DNA of 43,117 bases from an uncultured Prevotella sp. (GTDB lineage Bacteria > Bacteroidota > Bacteroidia > Bacteroidales > Bacteroidaceae): NCBI GenBank assembly GCA_900550365.1, contig URRR01000019.1:1-43117 (forward strand), read 5' to 3'. This document shows, piece by piece, positions 25,587 to 33,404 of the stretch. The position numbers were made by a program, and so were the translations under genes. Under the pieces are notes generated by a model. It was not told the DNA's origin and made no database searches. It saw only the letters and a list, made by a program, of their open reading frames with translations. Numbering within the stretch: the stretch's first letter is position 1; each line of letters opens with the position of its first letter.

Positions 25587-27068
25587 TCAGTAAGCCAGCA
25601 CGGCTCTCACGGCCTTTTTCCAGCCTTCATACAGCCGTTCGCGCTCTGTTCCGTCCATTGCGGGCATTATGCGGTTGTCTGATGTGCGCAGCGCGGCCAC
25701 CTCGTCAAGCCCTGACCACACGCCGCGTGCCAGCCCGTTCATCACCATTGCGCCCATTGCCGACGCCTCCTCAACGTCTGAACGGTTAATGCAGGCGTTG
25801 AGCATGTCGGCCTGGAACTGCATGAGGAAGCGGTTCTTGGTAGGTCCGCCGTCAACGCGCAGCTCCTTTAAGGCTATTCCGGCACGGCCCGTCATCAGGT
25901 CAACGAGGTCTTTTATCTGGTATGCAATGGCCTCAAGCGCCGCCCGGCAGACGTGGCCTTTCTCTGTTGCGAGCGTCATTCCGCAAATCATTGCCTTGGC
26001 ATGGGGATGCCACCACGGTGCGCCAAGCCCTGCGAAGGCCGGCACGAGATAAACTCCGCCATTGTCAGGTACGGCCGTTGCGAACTGTTCGATGACCGCC
26101 GGACTGTCAATCAGCTTCAGATTGTCCGTCATCCATTTGATTGTTGCTCCGGTGCAGTGTATGTTTCCCTCAAAGGCATAGAACACTTTGCCCGCCGCGG
26201 CGAAGCCTACCGACGTGACAAGGCCTTCAGGCGCCTGAACGGGAGACGTTCCGATATTGACCATTACGGATGAACCTGTACCGTAAGTAGCCTTACCCAT
26301 TCCGGCCTCGAAACACATCTGACCGGCCAATGCGCCGTGAGAATCACCGAGAACACCGGCAATCCGCACCGGCTCGGAGAACAGACCGTCAACCGTTGTC
26401 TCACCGAACACAGAGTCACAGGGCATCGGCTGAGCCATCATTGACCGCGGAATGGTGAACAGGGAGAGCAGCTCGTCGTCCCAGTCGAGCGTGTGGATGT
26501 TGAACAGAAGGGTACGTGAGGCGTTGGTATAGTCGGTCGCGAAACTCTTGCCTGACGTCAGTTTCCATATCAGCCAGGTATCAATAGTGCCCATGAGCAG
26601 GTCGCCCTGCTCTGCTGACTGCCGTGCACCGTCAACGTTGTCGAGTATCCATTTAACGCCGCTGGCAGCAAAATACGGGTCGATAAGCAGTCCGCTGCGC
26701 TCACGTATGAACTCAGTGAAGCCGCGTCTCTTCAGGTCTTCGCAGATTTCCTCACCCCTTTGGCACTGCCAAACGACAGCGTTGTACACCGGCTTGCCGG
26801 TGTTCTTGTTCCAGACGACGGCCGTCTCACGCTGGTTTGTTATCGCAATGGAGTATGTAACGCCCTCAGCCTTGGTCTCACTGACAACCTCACGGATGGC
26901 CTCTACCGTGTTACGGTAGATTTCCTCAGCATCATGCTCCACCCATCCGGGCTTCGGATAATACTGATGATGCGCCACATTCCTGCGGCAAACCAGCCTG
27001 CAACGCTCGTCAAAGACGACCGCCTTTGTCGCCGACGTACTCTGGTCAATCGAGATTATGTAATTCAT
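25587..27068 (-). CDS. FGGY-family carbohydrate kinase (glycerol-kinase-like)
   Basis: The 493-residue sugar or polyol kinase has the two actin-like domains of the FGGY family. ATP- and substrate-site segments are visible: SIDQSTSATKAVVFD at the N-terminus, ITNQRETAVVWNKNTGKPVY (about residues 75-94), VLGDSHGALAGQ, YGTGSSVMVNIG and VDGGPTKN. Overall it resembles GlpK, but no glycerol genes are near. The neighbours are an isomerase and a split transketolase, so a ketopentose is a more likely substrate than glycerol; an apulose kinase (AptK-like) role is possible. It is preceded by a 166-bp octamer hairpin array. AGGAGGGG 15 nt before the ATG is part of an inverted repeat and too far away for a normal Shine-Dalgarno sequence. 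Confidence 0.82.
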   Translation of the reverse strand: MNYIISIDQSTSATKAVVFDERCRLVCRRNVAHHQYYPKPGWVEHDAEEIYRNTVEAIREVVSETKAEGVTYSIAITNQRETAVVWNKNTGKPVYNAVVWQCQRGEEICEDLKRRGFTEFIRERSGLLIDPYFAASGVKWILDNVDGARQSAEQGDLLMGTIDTWLIWKLTSGKSFATDYTNASRTLLFNIHTLDWDDELLSLFTIPRSMMAQPMPCDSVFGETTVDGLFSEPVRIAGVLGDSHGALAGQMCFEAGMGKATYGTGSSVMVNIGTSPVQAPEGLVTSVGFAAAGKVFYAFEGNIHCTGATIKWMTDNLKLIDSPAVIEQFATAVPDNGGVYLVPAFAGLGAPWWHPHAKAMICGMTLATEKGHVCRAALEAIAYQIKDLVDLMTGRAGIALKELRVDGGPTKNRFLMQFQADMLNACINRSDVEEASAMGAMVMNGLARGVWSGLDEVAALRTSDNRIMPAMDGTERERLYEGWKKAVRAVLAY

Positions 27069-27081
27069 AATGATGTATATG

Positions 27082-27281
27082 AGCCCCTCCTAATCTTTTA
27101 CGGTTATCGGGTTATGCGGTTAATTATACGGTTTTGCGGTTAGCTATACGGTTATACGGTTTTACGGTTCTTAGGTTTTACGGTTCTTAGGTTTTACGGT
27201 TTACCTTACAACCTCATACCCTTCAAACCCGACAACCTTCAAACCTCAAAACCGTAAAACCGTAAAAGGTCAGGAGGGGCT
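27082..27281. repeat. 10-bp perfect inverted repeats bounding the kinase-transketolase gap
   Basis: AGCCCCTCCT (27082-27091) and AGGAGGGGCT (27272-27281) are perfect inverted repeats about 180 bp apart. They enclose the octamer array, and inside them TTTTACGG and CCGTAAAA also pair. The whole gap can fold as one long imperfect hairpin on the operon mRNA. Confidence 0.7.
27102..27268. repeat. Octamer-phased GGTTnnnn/AACCnnnn array 1
   Basis: The left arm is about twelve GGTTnnnn-type units (mostly 8 bp, two of 12 bp), the centre is GGTTTACC, and the right arm is about seven AACCnnnn units. The arms are mutually complementary in an imperfect way. It fills the gap between the FGGY kinase and the transketolase C-subunit genes. 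Confidence 0.75.
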
Positions 27282-27286
27282 TTTTC

Positions 27287-28228
27287 TTAATTATTCAAGA
27301 ACTCTTTCGCTGTTTCGTAAATGCCGTCGGCATCGAGCTTGTAATAATGGAATATCTCGAGCGGTTTGCCGTGAACGGCGTTCTCGTCGGGTATGCCGAG
27401 GATGCGCATCGGCACGGGGCAATGCTGCGCAACGGTCTCTGCGACGAGGCCGCCGAGGCCTCCGAACATGCTGTGTTCCTCTACAGTGATGATGCGTCCG
27501 GTCTCGCGTGCGGCACGTATAATGGCGTCAGTGTCGGCAGGTTTCAGTGTGTGCATGTCTATCACACGTGTACTGATACCCTCAGTGGCGAGCTTACGGC
27601 CGGCGTTAAGCGCATGATAAACGGTCTCGCCCGTACCTATTATAGTAAGGTCCTTACCGTCCTGAAGCTGTATTGACTTTCCGATTTCGTAATCGAAGTC
27701 GTCATTCTCATAAACGTCAGGCACGGCGTTACGGCCTACACGGACGTAGACGGGATGAGGATAGTCGACAAGCTGCTCGACGAGCTTGCGTGTCTGGCGT
27801 GCGTCGCACGGCAGAACGACCTGCATTCCGGGGAAGGTGCGCAGCACGGCGATGTCGTGCAGACTGTGGTGGGTTGCTCCGAGCGCGCCGTAAGCTACTC
27901 CTCCGCTGACGCCGAGAATCTTGACGGGCTGGCCTGAATAGGCCACATCCACCTTTACCTGCTCAAGGCTGCGTGCCACATAGAAGCAGGCAGGACCGCA
28001 GACGAACACCTTTTTACCGCACGAAGCCAGTCCGGCGCCGATGCCTACGGCGTCCTGCTCGGCTATCCCGCACTCAACAAACTGCTCAGGCAGTTGCTTT
28101 GCAAAGTCTGTAAGCGTAACCGAACCGCGTGCGTCAGTAGTAACGGCTACGATGTTTTTATCTTTTTTGCCGAGTTCCAGCAGTGTGTCAGTGAAACTTT
28201 TACGGCAAGCTATTGGTTTTGTTTCCAT
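27287..28228 (-). CDS. Transketolase-like C-terminal subunit
   Basis: The 313-residue subunit holds the pyrimidine-binding and C-terminal domains of a thiamine-diphosphate transketolase. The catalytic glutamate is in ECGIAEQDAVGIGAGLA (near residue 55). A C-terminal transketolase domain begins around residue 190 (LTIIGTGETVYHALNAGRKL). Housekeeping transketolase is a single chain of about 670 residues, so the split form marks a specialised enzyme; apulose-4-phosphate transketolase (AptA/AptB) and DXPS-like or sulfosugar enzymes are built this way. It lies 152 bp after the N-subunit gene, with an octamer array in the gap. Confidence 0.85.
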   Translation of the reverse strand: METKPIACRKSFTDTLLELGKKDKNIVAVTTDARGSVTLTDFAKQLPEQFVECGIAEQDAVGIGAGLASCGKKVFVCGPACFYVARSLEQVKVDVAYSGQPVKILGVSGGVAYGALGATHHSLHDIAVLRTFPGMQVVLPCDARQTRKLVEQLVDYPHPVYVRVGRNAVPDVYENDDFDYEIGKSIQLQDGKDLTIIGTGETVYHALNAGRKLATEGISTRVIDMHTLKPADTDAIIRAARETGRIITVEEHSMFGGLGGLVAETVAQHCPVPMRILGIPDENAVHGKPLEIFHYYKLDADGIYETAKEFLNN

Positions 28229-28247
28229 ATTTTATATTTTATTTTGC

Positions 28248-28374
28248 GGTTATCAGGTTTGACGGTTTGATGATTTAAAGGTTAGTTTACGGTTTTGCGG
28301 TTCTTATATTTTACGGTTTACCTCATAACCTTAAAACCTTATAACCTTAAAACCGTAAAACCCGACAACCTTAT
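28248..28374. repeat. Octamer-phased GGTTnnnn/AACCnnnn array 2
   Basis: It starts GGTTATCA GGTTTGAC, has the central GGTTTACC seen in array 1, and ends AACCGTAA AACCCGAC AACCTTAT. It fills almost all of the gap between the two transketolase subunit genes, whose products must be made in equal amounts. Confidence 0.75.
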
Positions 28375-28380
28375 ATGACC

Positions 28381-29220
28381 TTACTTCAGTTCTTCTATCC
28401 TCTTTGTTATCTCGTCCATTGCCTCTGCATACTCCTCGGCCGTAGGCACGCCGTGGTGCCATTTGAGAACGTTCTCCATGTAAGATACGTGGAAACCCTT
28501 CGTGGTATGCAGTATAACCATGTGAGGCTTGCCGTTGTTGTAGTCAATGTTTTCAAGGCAGTTGACAATCGCGCCCATGTCATTGCCGTCAACATCGGTG
28601 ACATCCCAGCCGAAGGCACGCCAGCGCTCGTCGAGCGACTCGAGGCGCATCACGTTCTCAGTGGTGTCGCTTATCTGCAGACCGTTGCGGTCAATGAATG
28701 CCACGAGATTGTCCAGCTTATAGTTGCTGCCGGCCATTGCCGCCTCGTAAATAGAGCCTTCGCCCTGCTCACCGTCGCCCATGAGCACGTAAGTCTTGTA
28801 AGACGCGTTGTCCATCTTGGCCGCAATGGCGCAGCCTACACCGATAGAGAGGCCGTGACCGAGCGCTCCGCTGTTAAACTCAATGCCCGGAACCTCTACC
28901 GTGGGGTGGCCGGCCAGCACTGAGAGATACTCTCCGTAAGTGTCGACAAGCTCCTTTGTGATAAAGCCCTTGGCCTCAAGCACACAGTAAAGAGCCTCAA
29001 CGCAGTGGCCCTTGCTCATGATGAAGCGGTCGCGCCCGGGCATTTTCGGATTTTTCGGGTCAACGTTCATAATGCGCAGATAAAGCGCCGTAAGAACGTT
29101 AAGCGACGACAGGTCGCCTCCGATGTGTCCTGCCTTGGCCTTATAGACCACCTCCAGCAAACGTTTTCTGATTTCCTCGCTCGCCAATGTGAGCTCGGCG
29201 ATGCTCATTTTGTTGTTCAT
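28381..29220 (-). CDS. Transketolase-like N-terminal subunit
   Basis: The 279-residue subunit holds the thiamine-diphosphate-binding domain. The GDG...N motif is visible as MGDGEQGEGSIYEAAM (about residues 150-165) with the asparagine in FIDRNGLQ some 25 residues later. GHGLSIGVGCAIAAK and the GHIGGDLSSLN segment near residue 33 are also typical of transketolases. It is the first gene of the operon. The start is ATG 29220 (MNNKMSIAEL); the methionine four codons on is possible. A leader of about 300 nt containing an octamer array precedes it. Confidence 0.87.
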   Translation of the reverse strand: MNNKMSIAELTLASEEIRKRLLEVVYKAKAGHIGGDLSSLNVLTALYLRIMNVDPKNPKMPGRDRFIMSKGHCVEALYCVLEAKGFITKELVDTYGEYLSVLAGHPTVEVPGIEFNSGALGHGLSIGVGCAIAAKMDNASYKTYVLMGDGEQGEGSIYEAAMAGSNYKLDNLVAFIDRNGLQISDTTENVMRLESLDERWRAFGWDVTDVDGNDMGAIVNCLENIDYNNGKPHMVILHTTKGFHVSYMENVLKWHHGVPTAEEYAEAMDEITKRIEELK

Positions 29221-29256
29221 ATTATCAAGTTAGTAATCGTTAATAAATTTATCTAA

Positions 29257-29472
29257 GGTATTAGGTTCTTAGGTTCTACGGTTAGTTATACGGTTTTGCG
29301 GTTCTTAGGTTCGATTTCGGTTTTTAGGTTTTTAGGTCCGATTTCGGTTTTACGGTTTACCTTCAAACCTTCAAACCCGATAACCTCATAACCTTCAAAC
29401 CCGACAACCTCATAACCTTCAAACCCGACAACCTTATAACCTTACAACCTCATAACCTTCAAACCCGGTAAC
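29257..29472. repeat. Octamer-phased GGTTnnnn/AACCnnnn array 3
   Basis: This is the longest of the three arrays. The right arm runs for about thirteen strictly 8-bp units built from AACCTTCA, AACCCGAC, AACCTCAT and AACCTTAT, including a repeated three-unit period of 24 bp. The left arm is GGTTnnnn units with occasional 11-bp spacing, and the centre again has GGTTTACC. It lies in the presumed leader of the transketolase operon. Confidence 0.8.
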
Positions 29473-29531
29473 TAATGTCGTCATAATGTCATTATGGAAC
29501 GTGGCCGCCATGTCTGCCGCTTTCCTGAAGC

Positions 29532-29539
29532 CAAAGTTA
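29532..29539 (-). promoter_or_regulatory. Possible -7 element of the transketolase operon
   Basis: The minus strand reads TAACTTTG, matching the -7 consensus. There is no TTTG at 19 bp. If used, the leader is about 300 nt and contains the whole of array 3. No other -7 candidate was seen closer to the gene. The stretch 29545-29860 shows nothing else recognisable. Confidence 0.4.
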
Positions 29540-29863
29540 GACATTATTTTCGGAAAGTAAAAATGATATAACAAAAAACAAAGACGAATGACATAAAACA
29601 AGGATGATTAAGCCCGGTAATGCTGACGGCCAGACATCAGCACCGGTCTGCAGATTCTTTTCAGCCTACCTGACAGTCCATTACATGCCCGAATGCATCT
29701 GTCACGGCACGCATCAGGCGGAAGAAAGGCACAAGCTGTAAGCCCGGCGCTAACGAACAGGCAAAAAACCGTAACGTAAAGCCACGTCTTTGCTTATGAT
29801 TTTTCTTATTTACCGTTTTATTTTACGCGGCTGTTAAGCAATCATGACGTATTTACTTACAAA

Positions 29864-29951
29864 CCAAAAGGCCGTCTTTCGCCGCTCAAAAGACGGTCTT
29901 TTGCATCGTAAAAGGCCACCTTTCACAATGCGTTTGACGGCCTTCTGCAAC
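29864..29951. repeat. Second array of four palindromic CAAAAGRCGG-type units
   Basis: Four 22-24-bp units have the same layout as at 23799-23886 (CAAAAGGCCGTC, CAAAAGACGGTC, AAAAGGCCACC, then TTTGACGGCC). They lie in the 1-kb gap between the divergent transketolase operon and the cobalamin locus. Confidence 0.75.
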
Positions 29952-30003
29952 ATGTACGGAAGCACGTCATCATGACAAAAAGTAAAATTATCACCGCTTT
30001 TGT

Positions 30004-30035
30004 TTTGCGTTTATGATATTTATGCTTACCTTTGC
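30004..30035 (+). promoter_or_regulatory. Promoter of the cobalamin uptake operon
   Basis: TTTG (30004-30007), 19 bp, then TACCTTTGC (30027-30035) is a complete Bacteroidetes consensus promoter. The transcript would begin near 30041, right at the front of the riboswitch. Confidence 0.85.
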
Positions 30036-30040
30036 ACACG

Positions 30041-30245
30041 CTGATTGGTTCACACAGATGTGATTAAAAGGGAAACAGGTGAGAGTCCTGTACAGTCCCG
30101 CTGCTGTGAGCTGTCATTATTGAGACCGACAACGGGCCACTGGCACATTGTAATCCGCCGGGAAGGCAGTCGGTCTTGCACGACAGCGAAGTCAGAAGAC
30201 CTGCCGTCAGTTATGTTTAATTCACTGCTTCGAGGAAGGCGGTGC
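30041..30245 (+). ncRNA. Cobalamin (adenosylcobalamin-type) riboswitch
   Basis: The leader contains the hallmark blocks of the family: GGGAAACAGGTGAGAGTCC, then CCCGCTGCTGTGA, the GCCACTGG segment, GGGAAGGCAGTCG, and the conserved B12 box AAGTCAGAAGACCTGCC at 30189-30205. Binding of cobalamin is known to shut off downstream expression. It controls the btuB-btuG-btuF-btuC genes that start at 30262. A short open frame crossing it is not a gene. Confidence 0.95.
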
Positions 30246-30261
30246 ATTATATTTCAACACT

Positions 30262-32256
30262 TTGGTACATATCAGATTATTATCAGCTGGCGTATTTTGC
30301 GCCGTGCTGTCATGTCTGCCTTCATCAGCGCAAGATACTGACAGCATCTCTGACGGCCGCGTTCTCAGCGGCGTTACCGTGACCGACAAGGCACGCACGC
30401 GGCCGGCTGACGGCACCGCTCCGCTGCGCATGATTGACAGCGAGGCCATACTGCGGCTCGGAGTGACCGACATTGCCGACGCTCTTCACCGCATGCCGGG
30501 CGTCACTCTGCGTGACTACGGCGGCGCGGGAGGCATGAAGACCGTATCCGTACGCGGCTTCGGAGCACGCCACACGGGCGTAAGCTATGACGGAATAGCC
30601 CTGAGCGACTGCCAGACGGGCGAGATTGACGTGTCGCGATATTCGCTCGACAACGTGAACAACATCTCTCTCTTAATCGGCGACAATGACGACATATTCA
30701 TCCCCGCACGCAACGCGGCCTATGCGGCAATGCTGTCTATCAACACCATGACACCGCCAACGGCCGACACACGGCCGCACATGACGGCTCAGGTAAAGCT
30801 CGGCTCGTTCGGATACGTCAGTCCGTTCATCCGCTACAGCCATAACCTGACTGACAAGTTTGCCTTTACCGTATCGGGAGAATATACTTATGCCGAGAAC
30901 GATTACCCCTTCACTCTGCGTAACGGAAATGTCATTACAAAAGAAAAACGCACGAACAGCCTGATGAACTCTGCCCACGGCGAGGCCGGCTTCATATGGA
31001 ACGTAAACCGTAACAGCCGCATTGACGGCAAGATTTACTACTATGACAATGACCGTGAGCTGCCCGGCCAGGTGAGATATTACACCGACATAAGCATGGA
31101 AAGGCTGCATGACCGTAACTTCTTCGCACAGATGCAGTACCGGACGTGGAACAGCCGCAACCTGTCTTTTAAGCTGAACGCCAAATATAACTGGGCTGCG
31201 TCAGAATATACGAACGGCCTTTACCAGGGCGGCATCAACGATGCAAGCTACTGGCAGCGTGAGGCTTACGCCTCGGCGTGCCTGCTTTACGCTCCGTCAA
31301 GGGCGTGGGCTGTAGACTATTCGGCTGACTACATCTTCAATAACCTCAGCAGCAGCCTCACAACAAATACACGGCCGCTGCGCCATACGGTGCTCCAGTC
31401 GGTCACGGCACGTTACCGCAACGCCCGCCTTACGGTCATGGCGCGTCTTCTTTACTCGCTTTACTTCAACGCGGCGAAGGACGGTCCGTCGGCCCGCGAC
31501 GCCCGCCGGCTGTCGCCATCAGCCTCTCTGTCATACCGATTGCTTAGCAGCGAGGCTCTGTATGTTCGTCTTTCATACAAAAATATATTCCGTGCGCCTA
31601 CGTTCAACGAGTCATATTATTACCACTACGGCAGCACCGACCTGCTCCCCGAGAGCACTGACCAGCTTAACTTGGGCCTTACCTGGGAGCACGGTTATGG
31701 CCGTAAGTCTTACTTCCGCCTGTCTGCCGACGGATATATAAATAAGGTAAAGGACAAGATTGTTGCCGTACCTTACAACATGTTCGTGTGGACCAACATC
31801 AATGTGGGCAAAGTCAAGGGGCACGGAGTTGAGCTTGAGGGCACGTTGAGCCACCGTTTCACTGACCGCTATGCCCTTATGCTGACGGCAAACTACACCT
31901 GGCAACGCTCTGAGAACCGCACTAATCCCGAGTCGCAGTACTACGGTTACCAGTTGGCCTATACCCCGGAACATCAGGGAAGCGCCGCCGTAAGCTTTGA
32001 AAATCCGTGGGTCAACGTCTCTGTTCACGGCTACGCCGTCAGCAAACGGCACGCCAACAACAATCATTATGAGGGAACTGACATCAGCGGTTACGCCGAG
32101 CTGGGCGTCACGGCGTACCGCGACATACGCATAGGAGCAGGTTCTCTGGAGGTAAGAGCCGACGTAAAGAACATCCTCGACAAGCAATATGAGATTGTGG
32201 CAAGGTATCCTATGCCCGGAAGAAGCTATCAAATATCTATTAACTATAAATTCTAA
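30262..32256 (+). CDS. btuB: BtuB-like TonB-dependent outer-membrane cobalamin receptor
   Basis: The 664-residue outer-membrane protein imports vitamin B12 using TonB energy. A signal peptide (VHIRLLSAGVFCAVLSCLPS) is followed by a plug domain (about residues 40-150, with MPGVTLRDYGGAGGMKTVSV and GFGARHTGVSYDGI) and a 22-strand-type beta barrel ending in aromatic phenylalanine (YQISINYKF). The best start is TTG at 30262, as no in-frame ATG lies just upstream; this is unusual and uncertain. It follows the cobalamin riboswitch and is 8 bp from btuG, which supports the substrate assignment. Confidence 0.88.
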   Translation: MVHIRLLSAGVFCAVLSCLPSSAQDTDSISDGRVLSGVTVTDKARTRPADGTAPLRMIDSEAILRLGVTDIADALHRMPGVTLRDYGGAGGMKTVSVRGFGARHTGVSYDGIALSDCQTGEIDVSRYSLDNVNNISLLIGDNDDIFIPARNAAYAAMLSINTMTPPTADTRPHMTAQVKLGSFGYVSPFIRYSHNLTDKFAFTVSGEYTYAENDYPFTLRNGNVITKEKRTNSLMNSAHGEAGFIWNVNRNSRIDGKIYYYDNDRELPGQVRYYTDISMERLHDRNFFAQMQYRTWNSRNLSFKLNAKYNWAASEYTNGLYQGGINDASYWQREAYASACLLYAPSRAWAVDYSADYIFNNLSSSLTTNTRPLRHTVLQSVTARYRNARLTVMARLLYSLYFNAAKDGPSARDARRLSPSASLSYRLLSSEALYVRLSYKNIFRAPTFNESYYYHYGSTDLLPESTDQLNLGLTWEHGYGRKSYFRLSADGYINKVKDKIVAVPYNMFVWTNINVGKVKGHGVELEGTLSHRFTDRYALMLTANYTWQRSENRTNPESQYYGYQLAYTPEHQGSAAVSFENPWVNVSVHGYAVSKRHANNNHYEGTDISGYAELGVTAYRDIRIGAGSLEVRADVKNILDKQYEIVARYPMPGRSYQISINYKF

Positions 32257-32264
32257 ACGACACA

Positions 32265-33404
32265 ATGAGAAAGTTTTTATCCTTCATTGCCATTGCCGCA
32301 ATGTGCGGAACGGTATTCACTTCATGCAGTGATGACGACGAACCGGCACCCGGTCCGATAATTGAACCCAACCCGACAACCGTGACTGACGGTGTGTTCA
32401 TACTCAATGCTGGCAATGCCTACAACAATATTAACGGCGGCCTGACCTACATCTCAACCGAGGGAGACGTAATGAAAGATGCCTTCGCGTCAGTAAACGG
32501 CCGCACGCTGGGCGGCACCCCCAACGACATCATTGTTCACGGAGGCAAGGTTTACATAGTTTCGACCGACGAGAACACCGTTGAGGTAATCAATAAATAC
32601 ACGTTCCAATCAGTCAAGCAGATAAGCACCACCGAACTGATGGGCGCTGACAAGGGCAAGCAACCACGTCACCTGACCGCCGGTGGACAGTATGTCTTCG
32701 TGTCAACTTACGACGGATACGTCGCAGCTATCGACACAGCGTCATACGAAGCAACCGTTTATGAGGCCGGTTCATACCCCGAGGGCATGATTTTAAGCGG
32801 CAATACCCTGTATGTCGCGAACTCCGATTACAGCTATGTAACAAACGCTTCGATCTCCGCAATACATCTTCAAACGGGCGACGCGACTTTATATACCGAC
32901 GAATTAATAACCAATCCGCAGAGTTTCGCCGCTATCGGCAACGCTCTTTACTTCCTTGACTGGGGCAGTTATGACGCCTCGTATAATCAGACAGGCGCCG
33001 GCATACGCAAGATTGAGAACGGAACGATAACCAACGTGGCACCTGCCACGCTTATGGCCGCCAACCCTGAGAGCGGACTTATCTACATAATCAACGCTCC
33101 CTACACATATCCTGCAACACCGGTGACGTACAGCGTGTATGACACAAAGACCGATAAATTAACCAAATTCATTGATGGCGACGACATAGAAAGCCCTGCC
33201 GCCATAGCGGTTGACCCCGTAACAGGCGCTGTCTTCATTACATCTTACCGAATGGATGCCGACACCGGATATGCTGATTACTTCTCAGACGGATACGTCA
33301 GAGTATATTCTCCTGACGGGATGTTCGTCAAAGAATATGAGACAGGCGTAGGTCCGGTGACTGTTACGTTCAATCATAACACTTATGAAGTAACCAATGA
33401 ATAA
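32265..33404 (+). CDS. btuG: BtuG-type surface cobalamin-binding lipoprotein
   Basis: The 379-residue lipoprotein starts with a signal peptide ending in the lipobox FTSC. The cysteine is followed by SDDDE, an acidic stretch typical of Bacteroidetes lipoproteins exported to the cell surface. The rest is a YncE-like seven-bladed beta propeller, with repeats such as GGKVYIVSTDENTVEVINKY and ALYFLDWGSYDASY. In Bacteroides, BtuG caps BtuB and captures B12 with very high affinity. Position directly between btuB and btuF under a cobalamin riboswitch makes that role likely here. Its stop overlaps the btuF start by 8 bp. Confidence 0.85.
   Translation: MRKFLSFIAIAAMCGTVFTSCSDDDEPAPGPIIEPNPTTVTDGVFILNAGNAYNNINGGLTYISTEGDVMKDAFASVNGRTLGGTPNDIIVHGGKVYIVSTDENTVEVINKYTFQSVKQISTTELMGADKGKQPRHLTAGGQYVFVSTYDGYVAAIDTASYEATVYEAGSYPEGMILSGNTLYVANSDYSYVTNASISAIHLQTGDATLYTDELITNPQSFAAIGNALYFLDWGSYDASYNQTGAGIRKIENGTITNVAPATLMAANPESGLIYIINAPYTYPATPVTYSVYDTKTDKLTKFIDGDDIESPAAIAVDPVTGAVFITSYRMDADTGYADYFSDGYVRVYSPDGMFVKEYETGVGPVTVTFNHNTYEVTNE

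Noticed and set aside
25587..27068. Housekeeping glycerol kinase
   Set aside because: Sequence is GlpK-like, but no glycerol facilitator or dehydrogenase is nearby and the operon contains sugar isomerase and transketolase genes. It cannot be excluded outright.
27084..27091. AGGAGGGG as a strong ribosome binding site for the FGGY kinase
   Set aside because: It is 15 nt from the ATG, is part of a perfect inverted repeat, and genes here generally lack Shine-Dalgarno sequences.
24081..29220. L-fucose utilisation operon
   Set aside because: There is no fuculose-phosphate aldolase or fucose permease, the isomerase is shorter than FucI, and a transketolase is present instead.
29221..29530. Thiamine pyrophosphate riboswitch in the leader of the transketolase operon
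   Set aside because: None of the conserved TPP riboswitch blocks could be found; the leader is made of GGTT/AACC octamers.
30045..30341. Open frame across the leader of the cobalamin operon
   Set aside because: It overlaps the riboswitch core and the btuB signal sequence; the RNA structure explains the sequence.
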